Shown: positions 15,506-24,704, numbered from the stretch's first letter. The stretch is 64,000 nucleotides of DNA from Micromonospora nigra (GCF_900091585.1 NZ_FMHT01000003.1:6146651-6210650); one strand, 5' to 3'. Translations and numbers: made by a program. Notes: generated from the sequence alone by a model not told the origin.

Positions 15506-18500
15506 AGGTCGCCTCCGTCGGTGCCGGTGGCCGCCGGGCCGGGGGTGACCGTGGGCGCGGGACCGCCCGGCACCAGGCCCGCGCGGCGACGGTAGTCGGC
15601 CACCAGGTCGCGCAGGGCCGCGCCGGTGGGCCGGCGGCCGGGACGTACGTCGCAGGTGCCGACCTTGCTCTCCTGGATCAGCACGTTCGGATCGCAGGTG
15701 ATGCCGAACAGGTCGTTGGCCGAGTCGCCGGTGACCAGCCCCTCGAACCCGAAGTGGTACGGCAGCCACACCTGGTGGATGACCCGCCCGTCCACCCGCA
15801 ACGGGGTGAGCCGGGCGGTGACCAGCACCCTCGCCTCGATGACCGCCCGGCCGCTGACCAGGTGCGCCCAGCCCAGGTGGGCCAGCCCGACCTGGGCGGC
15901 CAGCTCCGGGGAGACCTCCACGAACATCTCCGGCTGCAACTCGGCGAGCGGACGCACGGTGCGGCTCATCCCGCCGGCGGTGTGGTGTTCGGTGAGCCGG
16001 CTGACCGTGAACACGTACGGGAAGACCTGACTGTGTTCCTGCGGCGGACTGGGGTTCACCGAGTTGACCGGATGGTCGTACACCTTGCGGGTCGGGTTGG
16101 CCTGCGGGGCGTACAGCGGGTTACGCACCGGCGACTCCGCCGGCTCGTAGTGGGTGGGCAGCGGGCCGTCGAGCACCCCGCTCGGCGCGTACAGCCAGCC
16201 CTTGCCGTCGGCCTGCATGACGAACGGGTCGTCGCCGGCGATCCCCGCCGGGCCCGTGGCACCGGCCGGCGGCCGGTAGGAGGGTGGTTTCGTCCGCTCG
16301 AAGTCCGGCACGTCGTAGCCGGTCCACTCCCCGGCCTCCTCGTCCCACCACACGTACCGTTTGCGGTCGCTCCACGGCCGCCCCTGCGGGTCGGCGGAGG
16401 CCCGGTTGTAGAGGATGCGCCGGTTCGCCGGCCACGCCCAGCCCCACTCGGCGGCCACCCAGTTCTGCTCGTGCCCCGGCTTGCGGCGGGCCGCCTGGTT
16501 GACGCCGTCGGCGTACACCCCGGCGTAGATCCAGCAGCCGACGGCCGTGGACCCGTCGTCGCGGGCCTGCGCGAACGACGACAGCGGCCGGCCGGTGGCG
16601 ACGTCGTACCCGTTGATCTCGCGCAGCACCGCCTCGGCGTCGGGTTCGTCGTGCGGGCCGTGCGTGGGATAGTGCCACGCCAGGTCCAGCAGCGCCCGGT
16701 CCCGGGGCAACGTCGAGCCGGCCAGCTTCTCCCGCAGCCGCAGCCCCAGGTGGTAGAAGAACCACAGCTCCGAGCGGGCGTCGCCCGGCGGGTCGACGGC
16801 CTTCTCCCGCCACTGCACCAACCGCTGCGTCTGGGTGAAGGTGCCCTCCTTCTCCACGTGGGAGGCCGCCGGCAGGAAGAACACCTCCGTGCGGCACTCC
16901 TGCGGCACGATCTCCCCGGTGGCGACCTCGGGCCCGTTGCGCCAGAATGTCGCCGACTCGATCAGGAACAGGTCGCGGACCACCAGCCAGTCCAGGTTGG
17001 CCATGCCCAGGCGCTGGGCCCGGCCGTGCGCCGAGCCGACGGCCGGGTTCTGACCGAGCAGGAAGTAGCCCTTCACCTTGCCGTCGATCATGTTGAGCAC
17101 CTGCTGGTAGGTGCCGTGGTCGCCGGTCATCCGGGGCAGGTGGCCGTAGCAGAAGTCGTTGTCCGGTGTCGCCGCGTCCCCCCAGTACGCCTTCAGCAGG
17201 CTCGCCGCGTACGCACGGGCGTTGCCCCAGAAGCCCTTCTGGCCGGGGTGGCGGATGCTGTCCACCCAGTCGTCGAAGGTCTCGTGCTTCGCGTGGTGCG
17301 GCATCGGCAGGTAGCCGGGCAGCAGGTTGTACAGGGTCGGGATGTCGGTGGACCCCTGGATGCTGGCGTGTCCGCGCAACGCCAGGATGCCCCCGCCGGG
17401 GCGGCCCATGTTCCCCAGCAGCAGCTGGATGATCGCCCCGGTGCGGATGTACTGGACCCCGACGGAGTGCTGCGTCCACCCCACCGAGTAGATCAGCACG
17501 CCGGTACGCTCCCGGCCGGAGTTCGCCGCCCAGGACTGTGCGAACTCCAGGAACGCCTCCCGACCGATGCCGCAGACCCGCTCCACCATCTCCGGCGTGT
17601 AGCGGGCGAAGTGCCGTTTGAGGATCTGGTAGACGCAACGCGGATGTTGCAGCGTCTCGTCGCGTTCCACGTCGCCGTGCACCGGCGGTCCGTGCGACTC
17701 GTGCCGCAACCCGGCGGCGGTGTCGCGCTCGTCGGCGGTGTGCCCGCTGCCGGAGTCGCTCTCGTGGCCGGCGTACTGCCAGCTGTCCTGCTGGTAGCTG
17801 CCCGTGGCCGGGTCGAACCCGGAGAAGTACCCCGCGCCGTCCTCGGTGTCGACGAACTGCTCACTGACGATCGTCGCCGCGTTGGTGTAGGCCAGCACGT
17901 ACTCCCGGAAGTCCAGCTCGTTGTCGAGGATGTGCCGGACCACCCCGCCGAGCAGGGCGATGTCGCTGCCCGCGCGGATCGGCAGGTGGACGTCGGCCTT
18001 CGCGCTGGTGCGGGTGAACCGCGGGTCGACGTGGAACACCTTCGCGCCGCGCCGTTTCGCCTCCATCACCCACTGGAAACCCACCGGGTGGGCCTCGGCC
18101 ATGTTCGAGCCCTGGATGACGATGACGTCAGCGTTCGCCACGTCCTGCTGGAAGTCCGTCGCACCACCGCGACCGAAGCTGGCCCCCAGACCGGGGACGG
18201 TGGCGGAGTGTCAAATCCGGGCCTGGTTCTCGATCTGGAGCGCCCCCATGGCGGTGAACAACTTCTTGATGAGGTAGTTCTCCTCGTTGTCCAGCGTCGC
18301 CCCGCCCAGGCTGGAGATGCCGAGCGTCCGGTTCAGCGGCCTGCCCTCGGAGTCGACGTCCTCCCACGTCTGCGCGCGGGCGGCGAGGATCCGGTCGGCG
18401 ATCATGTCGAGCGCCGTGTCGAGGTCCAGGTCCTCCCAGTCCGTCGCGTACGGCCGCCGGTAGCGCACCGTGGTCTGTCGCAGCGGGCTGCTGACCAGGC

Positions 18501-18780
18501 TCCTGCTGGCCGAGCCCTTCGGGCACAGCCGGCCACGGGAGATCGGGGAATCCGGGTCGCCCTCGATCTGGGTGACCTGACCGTCGGTGACGAACACCCG
18601 CTGCCCGCAACCGACCGCGCAGTACGGGCACACCGATCGGGCCACCCGGTCGGCGGTCTCGGTGCGTGCGGTCAGCGCGGCGCTGCGGGCCGACTGCGCC
18701 GCCGCGCCCCGCCCCAGCGGGTCGGTGCCGGTGAGCTGCCGGTAGACGGGCCAGCCCTCGATGAAGGTCCGCAGACCCAT
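15502..18780 (-). CDS. fdh: Formate dehydrogenase alpha subunit, selenoprotein (in-frame UGA = Sec190)
   Basis: A 1092-residue molybdopterin oxidoreductase oxidising formate to CO2. It reads as two open frames in the same phase split by a TGA at 18211-18213; translating it as Sec joins them. The context ENQARI-U-HSATVPGLG then SFGRGGATD matches Sec196 of E. coli FdnG. The N-terminal [4Fe-4S] motif is CPYCAVGCG with a later GRLCPKG. GSNMAEAHPVGFQW and HVDPRFTRTSA follow as in other formate dehydrogenases. There is no Tat signal: the protein begins MGLRTFIEGWPVYRQLTG, as in other actinobacterial forms, so it probably acts in the cytoplasm. ATG 18780 has a GGAGGGGG site. Its Sec machinery is in the same operon. 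An annotation that stops at the TGA would wrongly call a truncated gene. Confidence 0.96.
18183..18198 (-). promoter_or_regulatory. SECIS-like hairpin just after the Sec UGA
   Basis: In the mRNA, 12 bases after the UGA, the sequence GUCCCC-GGUCU-GGGGGC forms a six-pair stem with the apical loop GGUCU (one U-G pair). The same GGUCU loop caps the E. coli fdhF SECIS that SelB binds. Its place inside the coding region directly 3' of UGA is what bacteria use. Confidence 0.8.
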
Positions 18781-18872
18781 CGGCGCACCCCCTCCCGGCT
18801 CGTCCCAGTCGACCTTAGGACAGGAGGTCATCCGGCCGCGACCCGAGCCGCCGATCCGGTACGCACACAGCA

Positions 18873-18900
18873 CCGCCCCGAGCCTGACGGCTCGGGGCGG
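18873..18900. other. Perfect hairpin upstream of the formate dehydrogenase promoter region
   Basis: CCGCCCCGAGCC-TGAC-GGCTCGGGGCGG: 12-bp stem, 4-base loop. It lies 93 bases before the fdh start. No gene ends nearby on either strand, so a terminator role is not obvious; it could insulate the operon or, if transcription starts further upstream, fold in the leader. Confidence 0.5.
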
Positions 18901-19389
18901 CACCGGTGTCGGTGTGCAGGTCGCCTCTCGGCGAGTGGCGCGACGCGGCTCCAGCCGGACGGTATTCCGCGTCGGCATTGTGGTGAGGCCCGGGGACACT
19001 GGACACACCGACGGTCGGTACAACCCACCGACCGCGTCTGTTATTTCCCACCCGCCGGGGATTCACTCCTGTCCGCCACCCGGTTTACCGGAGCCGCCTC
19101 TGGTGGGCACCAGGCCCGGGGGCTGGCAAGCGCGTTCCGCGCCCCGGGCTGTCTCGCCTGCCCGAAACTGCCGGTCCACTTCCCCACGGCCAGCAGAGCC
19201 GGTGCGGCGTTCCTCGTCATGATCGGCGCGACCCCCGCCGTCATCTTCTCCCCGGCAGCGCCGGCCCGGGCCGGCGGATGACGCGAGCCCTACGGTCACC
19301 GGGCATCGTGGTGCTGGTGCCGCTGGTGGTCAACCGGCAGGATGACGGAGCCGGGTGACAGGACACCGGGCGGGCGTCGGAGGGGTCGG

Positions 19390-19491
19390 TCTTCGTGGTT
19401 CAGCAGCGCCCTGGCAGCGGCCGAAGCAGAGGGCGACGCCCAGGCCCAGGCGGCAGCTCACCTCAACATCACGGGTGGCCTCGTCCGCCAG
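19390..19491 (+). pseudogene. Possible remnant of a TPR-containing protein
   Basis: One frame reads SSALAAAEAEGDAQAQAAAH followed by LNITGGLVRQS, resembling a tetratricopeptide unit of SARP/LuxR-type regulators (ALxLAEExGDxxGQAxALNNLG). There is no start, no ribosome site, and no continuation either side. It could be chance in GC-rich DNA. Confidence 0.2.
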
Positions 19492-19494
19492 AGC

Positions 19495-19538
19495 CGCCGC
19501 ACCTGCCGGCCCCGGGTGCGGGGCCGGCAGGTGCGGCG
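19495..19538 (-). terminator. Strong 19-bp terminator after the lysozyme-like gene
   Basis: A perfect 19-bp inverted repeat (arms 19495-19513 and 19520-19538, core CACCTGCCGGCCCC) with a 6-base loop, starting 20 bases past the stop codon at 19559. One of the longest perfect hairpins in the window. Confidence 0.85.
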
Positions 19539-19558
19539 AAGGTGTCATCAGAAACGGG

Positions 19559-20260
19559 TCACCAGAGCTGGGAGACGATGTCGGCCGCCTGCTCCTCCCA
19601 CTGCGCGTAGTGGAACGGGTAGGCCGAGACCTGCACCGTCTGCGCCGCAGTGGTCAGTGGCAGGTCCTGCCAGCCGCCGACGTTCTTGAGAGCCTCGAAG
19701 AACTTCGTCGACGCGTACTCGGGATCGGTGATCTGCTCCTCACTGCCCCAGCCGCTGGACGGCCGCTGCTGGAACAGTCCCTGGGAGTCGTGGTCGTTGT
19801 ACGCACCCAGGTGACCGAGGTTGTACAGCTTCGACTCCTGCAACGCGGTCGCGATGCCGATCACGGCACCCCGCTCACCGACACCGGTGTCCTTGGCCAC
19901 CTCGATGATGGTCTTCGCGTTCTGCCGCTGGGCGTCGTCGAGCGGGATGCGCGACTGCGCACCCTGCACCCCGTGCGGGATCAGGTCCGCGCGGTTGGGC
20001 CTGCCCTGCGCCGGCTCGCCGGCGGCACCGCCGGCGGTCAGACCCGACTCGACGGTGCTGCCGGTCGCGGCCCGCCCGGTGGCCCGGTCGATCGCCGCCA
20101 CGGCACCCTCGTGGGGGCCGGCGGTGATCGGCGCGGCGACGGCGCTGGGCCCGAAGGCCAGGCCGCCGAGCACGGCCACACCCGCCACGCTCAGCGCGGC
20201 CCTGCGGTTCGTCACTTCCTGCGCGATGGCCGGGAGCCATCGAGCGAAGTCGGACCTCAC
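19559..20260 (-). CDS. Secreted lysozyme/transglycosylase-like protein
   Basis: A 233-residue exported protein; GTG start at 20260 behind GAAAGGG. The N-terminus has a basic region (RWLPAIAQEVTNRRAAL) then a hydrophobic signal core (SVAGVAVLGGLAFGPSAVAAP). A low-complexity linker leads to a domain of about 130 residues: HGVQGAQSRI, IGIATALQESKLYNLGHLG, DHDSQGLFQQRPSSGWG, QVSAYPFHYAQWE. The ALQES Glu sits where lytic transglycosylases carry their catalytic acid, followed by the SQGLFQ motif. Similar C-terminal domains occur in actinobacterial NlpC/P60 and M23 proteins. It is a paralogue of the gene at 41688. Peptidoglycan hydrolysis is likely but not proven. Confidence 0.8.
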   Translation of the reverse strand: MRSDFARWLPAIAQEVTNRRAALSVAGVAVLGGLAFGPSAVAAPITAGPHEGAVAAIDRATGRAATGSTVESGLTAGGAAGEPAQGRPNRADLIPHGVQGAQSRIPLDDAQRQNAKTIIEVAKDTGVGERGAVIGIATALQESKLYNLGHLGAYNDHDSQGLFQQRPSSGWGSEEQITDPEYASTKFFEALKNVGGWQDLPLTTAAQTVQVSAYPFHYAQWEEQAADIVSQLW

Positions 20261-20453
20261 GATGGTTGCCCTTTCGATCGTGCGAGCCGCTCCGGTCTGA
20301 GCCGCTCTCGGGGGATCCGGCGTCTCGGCCGGGTTCAGCCGCGCCGGTACGGGGGACACAACCCGGGCGGTCTGTCGGGCATTCCGGAACTGACCCGCAG
20401 CAGGCGAAATGCGACACCGCTCACCCCGGCAACCCGACATCAGGGCCCGGACG

Positions 20454-21578
20454 TCACCGACGTGCGTGCGGGGTGCCGAACCGCACCAGGACGTGCCAGA
20501 GCTGCTTGAGCTGTTGCAGGGTGAACGCCGCCGGCCCCCGGTCGGCCCAGCGGTCCGGTTCGGTCACCACCGACCCGGCCGCCAGCCCGATCAACGCCGC
20601 GTCCAACGGCGCACCGGGGCGGCCGAACTCACGGTGCACCCGGACGGCCAACGGCGGGATGTCCGGGCCGCGGAACTCGGCGTCGACGGCATCCACCGGC
20701 AGGGCGAAACCGGCGTGCCAGCGCAGCGGGAGGTCGTGTCGGCGGGCCGCCTCAGCCAGCGTCGCACCCACCCGCGTGCCACGGAAGGACGGGTCCACCA
20801 CCAGGCACTCGACGTCGCGGTCCAGCCGCAACTCGCCGTGGACCTGCGCCTCGACGTAGTCGTCCAGCGCCCGGCCCGGCAGGTCGCCCGTCGGCTCCCC
20901 GCTCCGCAGCAGGTGGCGGACCAGGGTGCGCACGTCCGTCCCCGGCCGGCCCAGGCACGTCCCCGTGGCGGCGGTCGCAGCCAGCAGGGCGGCCAGCACC
21001 GGTTCGAACCGCTCGACCGTGCCCAGGTCGGCCGGCCCGAGGTGACTGTCACCGAAGCTGAACGTGGCGCGGGTCAGCACGTGCGGGCGCAGCCGCAGGT
21101 GGCAGGATCCGAAACGGGGGCAGGCCCCGTCGGGATGGTCGAGCAGGTTGAGCCCGCCGTACTTGGGCCGTTCGGCGGGGCGTACCCCGGGAACCTGGTA
21201 GGCGCCCCCGAACATGGCAGCCTCCCAGCGGTCCCGGTCGCCACCCGGACGGGCGGTCAGCCCACCGTTGGAGATCCCCGTCTCGAACTGGCTGCGGTAC
21301 ACGCCCTCGGCCGCGAGCGCTCCGGCGACCGTGCGACGGTCGGCGAGCAGCCGGTCGGGGTGGAAGTTCACGGTGATCCGCCCGCACCGGCTGATCGCCG
21401 CGACCAGCCGCTGCGGCTCGTGGCGCACATCGCAGCCGGCCAGCGCGCCGGTGATCGCGGCAACTGCGGCGGGGCGGTCCCGCGACGCCACCGCGCGGAC
21501 ATGCGCGACGGCAGCGCGCTGCGCGGGCGTCAGGGCTGCGCCCCGGTGGGCTCGGTGCACGACGTGCAGTGTCGCCAC
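20454..21578 (-). CDS. DUF3626 protein
   Basis: A 374-residue protein matching the DUF3626 family, with distinctive segments NFHPDRLL, SNGGLTARPGG, WEAAMFGGAYQ, RPKYGGLNLL, and GSCHLRLRPHVLTRATFSFGDS. The GTG at 21578 gives the full family length but lacks a ribosome site; the exact start is uncertain. No signal peptide or membrane segments. The family resembles toxins/ADP-ribosylating folds only vaguely, so I assign no function. It is divergent from the MEDS-STAS gene, sharing a 100-base intergenic region. Confidence 0.82.
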   Translation of the reverse strand: MATLHVVHRAHRGAALTPAQRAAVAHVRAVASRDRPAAVAAITGALAGCDVRHEPQRLVAAISRCGRITVNFHPDRLLADRRTVAGALAAEGVYRSQFETGISNGGLTARPGGDRDRWEAAMFGGAYQVPGVRPAERPKYGGLNLLDHPDGACPRFGSCHLRLRPHVLTRATFSFGDSHLGPADLGTVERFEPVLAALLAATAATGTCLGRPGTDVRTLVRHLLRSGEPTGDLPGRALDDYVEAQVHGELRLDRDVECLVVDPSFRGTRVGATLAEAARRHDLPLRWHAGFALPVDAVDAEFRGPDIPPLAVRVHREFGRPGAPLDAALIGLAAGSVVTEPDRWADRGPAAFTLQQLKQLWHVLVRFGTPHARR

Positions 21579-21648
21579 GCGCCGACATCCGGCGCAATCC
21601 GGATTCCGTTCGCCGCAGCGGGCTCGTGCCGTTGGCCGGGGCCGGGGA

Positions 21649-21654
21649 TACAGT
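21649..21654 (+). promoter_or_regulatory. Likely -10 element for the MEDS-STAS gene
   Basis: TACAGT fits the TANNNT consensus and lies 26 bases before the GTG; the -35 region is poor. GGAAGG follows as ribosome site. Confidence 0.4.
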
Positions 21655-21680
21655 GGGGAACGCTGACCGGAAGGCGGTGC

Positions 21681-22529
21681 GTGGTGACCGCTGTGCTGGT
21701 CGACCAGGTGAGACTCGGCGACCACGTCTGCTGGACGTACGACGACGAGAGCGACGCGCTCGCCGCCGTCGGTCGTTTCGCCGCCACCGGGCTGCGCCTG
21801 GGGCAGCGGGTGATCTGCCTGCTCGACACGCTGGCCCCGACCGCGGTACGCGACGCGGTGGGCGGGCCCGCCGACAGCGCGTACCCCGAGGGGCGGCTGC
21901 GCCTCCTGCCCGCCACACAGGGCTACCGCACCCACGGGCCCTTCCTTCCCGACCGGCTGATCACGCTGCTGGCCGGGGAGATCGCCGCAGCGCAGCAGGA
22001 GGGTGCCACCGGGCTGCGGCTGGTCGGCGACCTGGCCCCGGTGCTGCGCGACGGCACCCCACATGAAGACCTGTGCCGCTACGAGGCACAGGTGAACGGC
22101 CTGTTCCCCGACGGCGGGGTGGCCGGGTTGTGTCTCTACGACCGGAGGTGCTTCCCCGCCGACTGGCTGCGGGCGGTCGCCGCCGCACACCCGGCGACGG
22201 TGGGGCCCGACACGGCCCGCTCGTGGACGCCGCTGCTGCGGGCGTACCGGACCACGGACCCGCCCGGGCTGCGGCTGGTGGGGCAGGTCGACACGAGCAA
22301 CCGAACGGCGTTCGCCGCCGTACTGGCCGACGCGGTGCGGCGAGGGCCGGCGGACCACCCGGTGGTGCTGGACCTCTCCGGGATCAGCTTCGTCGACGTC
22401 GGGGCGGCTCACCTGCTGGCCGAGGCCGGCAGAGGCGGGCGCGGCGTGCGCCTGACCGGTTGCCGGCCGTCGACACGGCGGCTGCTCGATCTGGTACGCG
22501 CCACCGACCCCACCGGGCTGCCGGCATGA
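21681..22529 (+). CDS. MEDS-domain plus STAS-domain signalling protein
   Basis: A 282-residue cytoplasmic protein. The MEDS domain (about 5-175) starts VRLGDHVCWTYDDESDALAA and includes YRTHGPFLPDRLI and ALCRYEAQVNGLF-like segments; MEDS (methanogen/methylotroph, DcmR-type sensor) domains sense small ligands and are common in actinobacterial sigma-factor switches. The C-terminal STAS domain (about 185-280) has LRLVGQVDTSNRTAF and LDLSGISFVDVGAAHLL, with a Ser in the position phosphorylated in anti-sigma antagonists. GTG start with GGAAGG site; its stop overlaps the ATG of the next gene (ATGA). Confidence 0.85.
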   Translation: MVTAVLVDQVRLGDHVCWTYDDESDALAAVGRFAATGLRLGQRVICLLDTLAPTAVRDAVGGPADSAYPEGRLRLLPATQGYRTHGPFLPDRLITLLAGEIAAAQQEGATGLRLVGDLAPVLRDGTPHEDLCRYEAQVNGLFPDGGVAGLCLYDRRCFPADWLRAVAAAHPATVGPDTARSWTPLLRAYRTTDPPGLRLVGQVDTSNRTAFAAVLADAVRRGPADHPVVLDLSGISFVDVGAAHLLAEAGRGGRGVRLTGCRPSTRRLLDLVRATDPTGLPA

Positions 22530-22810
22530 CGACGCCGGACACCTCCGTCCACGAGGGACTCCTCTACCTCGGTCGGCAGGGCCTGCTGGCGGGTGTCCTG
22601 CCGTTCGTCGTCGACGGTCTCGCCGCCGGCGAGCCGGTGCTGGTGGCGATGCCCGAGCCGCATCTGGTGCTGGTGCGCTCGGCCGTGAGGGCCCCGGCAC
22701 GGATCACGTGGGTGGACATGGAGGTCGCCGGCCGCAACCCGGGGCGGATCACCCCTTGGGTGTTGCAGGCGTTCATCGATCGGCACGCCGGACGCCGGGT
22801 GCGGCCGGTT
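22526..22810 (+). pseudogene. Truncated MEDS protein (RsbA-type anti-sigma regulator), 3' end lost
   Basis: The first 94 or so residues are a good MEDS domain start: EGLLYLGRQGLLAGVLPFVV, LVAMPEPHLVLVRSA, ITWVDMEVAGRNPGRITPWV. Intact relatives continue through the rest of MEDS and a C-terminal HATPase of the anti-sigma kinase type, total about 300 residues. Here homology stops after HAGRRVR, and the frame then runs antisense through the metallo-hydrolase gene to 23761. The ATG overlaps the MEDS-STAS stop, so a regulator/antagonist pair has probably lost its kinase half by deletion. Confidence 0.75.
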
Positions 22811-22843
22811 CGCCGCCCGACCGACCGGCGCGCCGGCCCCCCG

Positions 22844-23473
22844 TCAGTGCCCCCGGGCCAGCCACTCGTCGAGGTGCGGGGCCTCCGCGCCGATGGTGGT
22901 GCTGTCGCCGTGACCGGTGTGCACCACCGTCTGCGGCGGCAGGGTGAGCAGCCGGTCCCGGATGGAGACCACGATCGTGCCGAAGTCGCTGAAGGATCGG
23001 CCGGTGGCACCGGGCCCGCCGGCGAACAGCGTGTCGCCGGTGAACACCACGCCCAGCCCGGCCGAGTGCAGGCAGCACGCCCCCGGGCTGTGGCCCGGGG
23101 TGTGCAGCACCGTCAACGCCGTCCCGGCGACCTCGACCGTCGCGCCGTCGCGCAGCTCACCGCCCGGCGGCTCGTCCGGATGCACCATGTCCCACAGCAC
23201 CCGGTCGTCGGGGTGCAGCAGCACCGGTGCGCCGGTGGCCCGGGACAGCGCGGGCGCCACCCGGACGTGGTCGTCGTGGGCGTGGGTGGCGACGACCGCC
23301 CGGACCCGACGCCCGCCCACCACGGCGAGGATCGCCCCCACGTCGTGCGGGGCGTCGACCACCACACACTCGGCGTCGTCGCCGACGACCCACACGTTGT
23401 TGTCGACGTCGAAGCTCTGCCCGTCGAGGGTGAAGGTGCCGGAGGTGACGGCGTGGTCGATGCGGACGGCCAT
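22844..23473 (-). CDS. MBL-fold hydrolase paired with mycothiol formaldehyde dehydrogenase
   Basis: A 209-residue glyoxalase II-like enzyme. The metal site THAHDDHV and later HTPGHSPGACC and FTGDTLFAGG are typical of the family. Its ATG overlaps the stop of the dehydrogenase by one base (TGATG), the same arrangement as Rv2260 after Rv2259 in M. tuberculosis. The inferred role is hydrolysis of S-formylmycothiol to formate and mycothiol after the dehydrogenase step. Confidence 0.9.
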   Translation of the reverse strand: MAVRIDHAVTSGTFTLDGQSFDVDNNVWVVGDDAECVVVDAPHDVGAILAVVGGRRVRAVVATHAHDDHVRVAPALSRATGAPVLLHPDDRVLWDMVHPDEPPGGELRDGATVEVAGTALTVLHTPGHSPGACCLHSAGLGVVFTGDTLFAGGPGATGRSFSDFGTIVVSIRDRLLTLPPQTVVHTGHGDSTTIGAEAPHLDEWLARGH

Positions 23474-24558
23474 CAGAACACCACCACCGAACGCAGCACG
23501 TCGCCCCGGTGCATCCGGGCGAACGCCTCCTCGACGCCGTCGAGGCCGATCTCCTCGGTGACGAAGGCGTCGAGGTCGAGGCGACCCTGCAGGTACAGCG
23601 CGGTGAGCATCGGGAAGTCGCGGCTGGGCAGGCAGTCGCCGTACCAGGAGGACTTCAGGGCACCGCCCCGGCCGAACACGTCGAGCAGCGGCAGGTCCAC
23701 CGTCATCTCCGGCGTCGGCACGCCGACCAGCACCACGGTGCCGGCCAGATCCCGGGCGTAGAACGCCTGCTTCCAGGTCTCCGGGCGGCCCACCGCGTCG
23801 ATCACCACGTCGGCACCGAAGCCGCCCGTGGCCGCGCGGATCTCCTCGACCGGGTCGGCCGCGGAGGCGTCGACGGTGTGGGTGGCCCCGAACCGGCGGG
23901 CCAGGTCGAGCTTGCGGGCGTCGGTGTCCACCGCCACGATCGTCGTCGCACCGGCGAGCGCCGCACCGGCGACGGCGGCGTCGCCCACACCGCCGCAGCC
24001 GATCACCGCCACGGAGTCGCCCCGGGTGACACCGCCGGTGTTCATGGCCGCCCCGAGGCCGGCCATGACCCCGCAGCCCAGCAGCCCGACGGCGGCGGGC
24101 CGCGCGGCCGGGTCGACCTTCGTGCACTGCCCGGCGTGGACCAGCGTCTTCTCGGCGAACGCCCCGATGCCCAGCGCCGGGGTCAGTTCGGTGCCGTCGG
24201 TCAGCGCCATCTTCCGGGTCGCGTTGTGGGTGGCGAAGCAGTACCAGGGCCGGCCCCGCCGGCAGGCCCGGCACTCCCCGCACAGCGCCCGCCAGTTCAG
24301 CACCACGAAGTCGCCGGGCGCGACCCCGTCGACCCCCTCCCCCACCTCCTCGACGACGCCGGCCGCCTCGTGCCCCAGCAGGAAGGGATAGTCGTCGTTG
24401 ATGCCGCCCTCGCGGTAGTGCAGGTCGGTGTGGCAGACCCCGCAGGACAGCACCCGCACCACGGCTTCGCCGGGCCCCGGGTCCGGCACCACGATGGTGG
24501 CGACCTCCACGGGCGCGCCCTTGCTGCGGGAGATGACCCCCCGGACCTCCTGGCTCAC
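23473..24558 (-). CDS. mscR: S-(hydroxymethyl)mycothiol dehydrogenase
   Basis: A 361-residue zinc medium-chain dehydrogenase; GTG 24558 behind GGAGGAG gives exactly the length of mycobacterial MscR/AdhE2. Catalytic zinc Cys in [15 protein letters not shown], then [12 protein letters not shown], structural zinc [15 protein letters not shown], and NAD site [17 protein letters not shown]. It oxidises the spontaneous formaldehyde-mycothiol adduct with NAD, and the family also reduces S-nitrosomycothiol. First gene of a two-gene operon with the MBL hydrolase. Mycothiol use places the host in Actinobacteria. Confidence 0.95.
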   Translation of the reverse strand: MSQEVRGVISRSKGAPVEVATIVVPDPGPGEAVVRVLSCGVCHTDLHYREGGINDDYPFLLGHEAAGVVEEVGEGVDGVAPGDFVVLNWRALCGECRACRRGRPWYCFATHNATRKMALTDGTELTPALGIGAFAEKTLVHAGQCTKVDPAARPAAVGLLGCGVMAGLGAAMNTGGVTRGDSVAVIGCGGVGDAAVAGAALAGATTIVAVDTDARKLDLARRFGATHTVDASAADPVEEIRAATGGFGADVVIDAVGRPETWKQAFYARDLAGTVVLVGVPTPEMTVDLPLLDVFGRGGALKSSWYGDCLPSRDFPMLTALYLQGRLDLDAFVTEEIGLDGVEEAFARMHRGDVLRSVVVF

Positions 24559-24704
24559 GCTCTCCTCCGTCTCCGCACCGACCGTGGTGCCGCCGTCCAT
24601 CCACGCGGCGGCGTGCCGGGTGCGGCGACGACGCCGGTGGGATCCTGCGCCGAACCTACCGCCGATCAGCGTCGCCGGCTCACCGACCGGGCCAGGGGCA
24701 CCGG

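Larger units (their letters stand above)
18781..19494. other. Long intergenic region upstream of formate dehydrogenase
   Basis: Over 700 bases with no convincing gene; the many open frames here lack ribosome sites and family features. On the minus strand, TAAGGT at 18812-18817 is a plausible -10 for fdh, with no clear -35. A perfect 12-bp hairpin lies at 18873-18900. A stretch near 19390-19491 may be a gene remnant. Confidence 0.5.

Noticed and set aside
18211..18213. Stop codon splitting formate dehydrogenase into two genes
   Set aside because: The UGA aligns with the Sec codon of known enzymes, is followed by a SECIS-like hairpin, and the Sec machinery is next door.
15433..19281. Open frame of 1282 codons on the plus strand
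   Set aside because: Antisense shadow of the formate dehydrogenase genes; no recognisable motif.
19041..19299. Short minus-strand frames in the gap upstream of fdh
   Set aside because: No ribosome site, no hydrophobic or domain features, and different frames overlap equally well.
22810..23761. C-terminal extension of the truncated MEDS protein
   Set aside because: The open frame continues only as antisense of the MBL and mscR genes; no HATPase or other motif.
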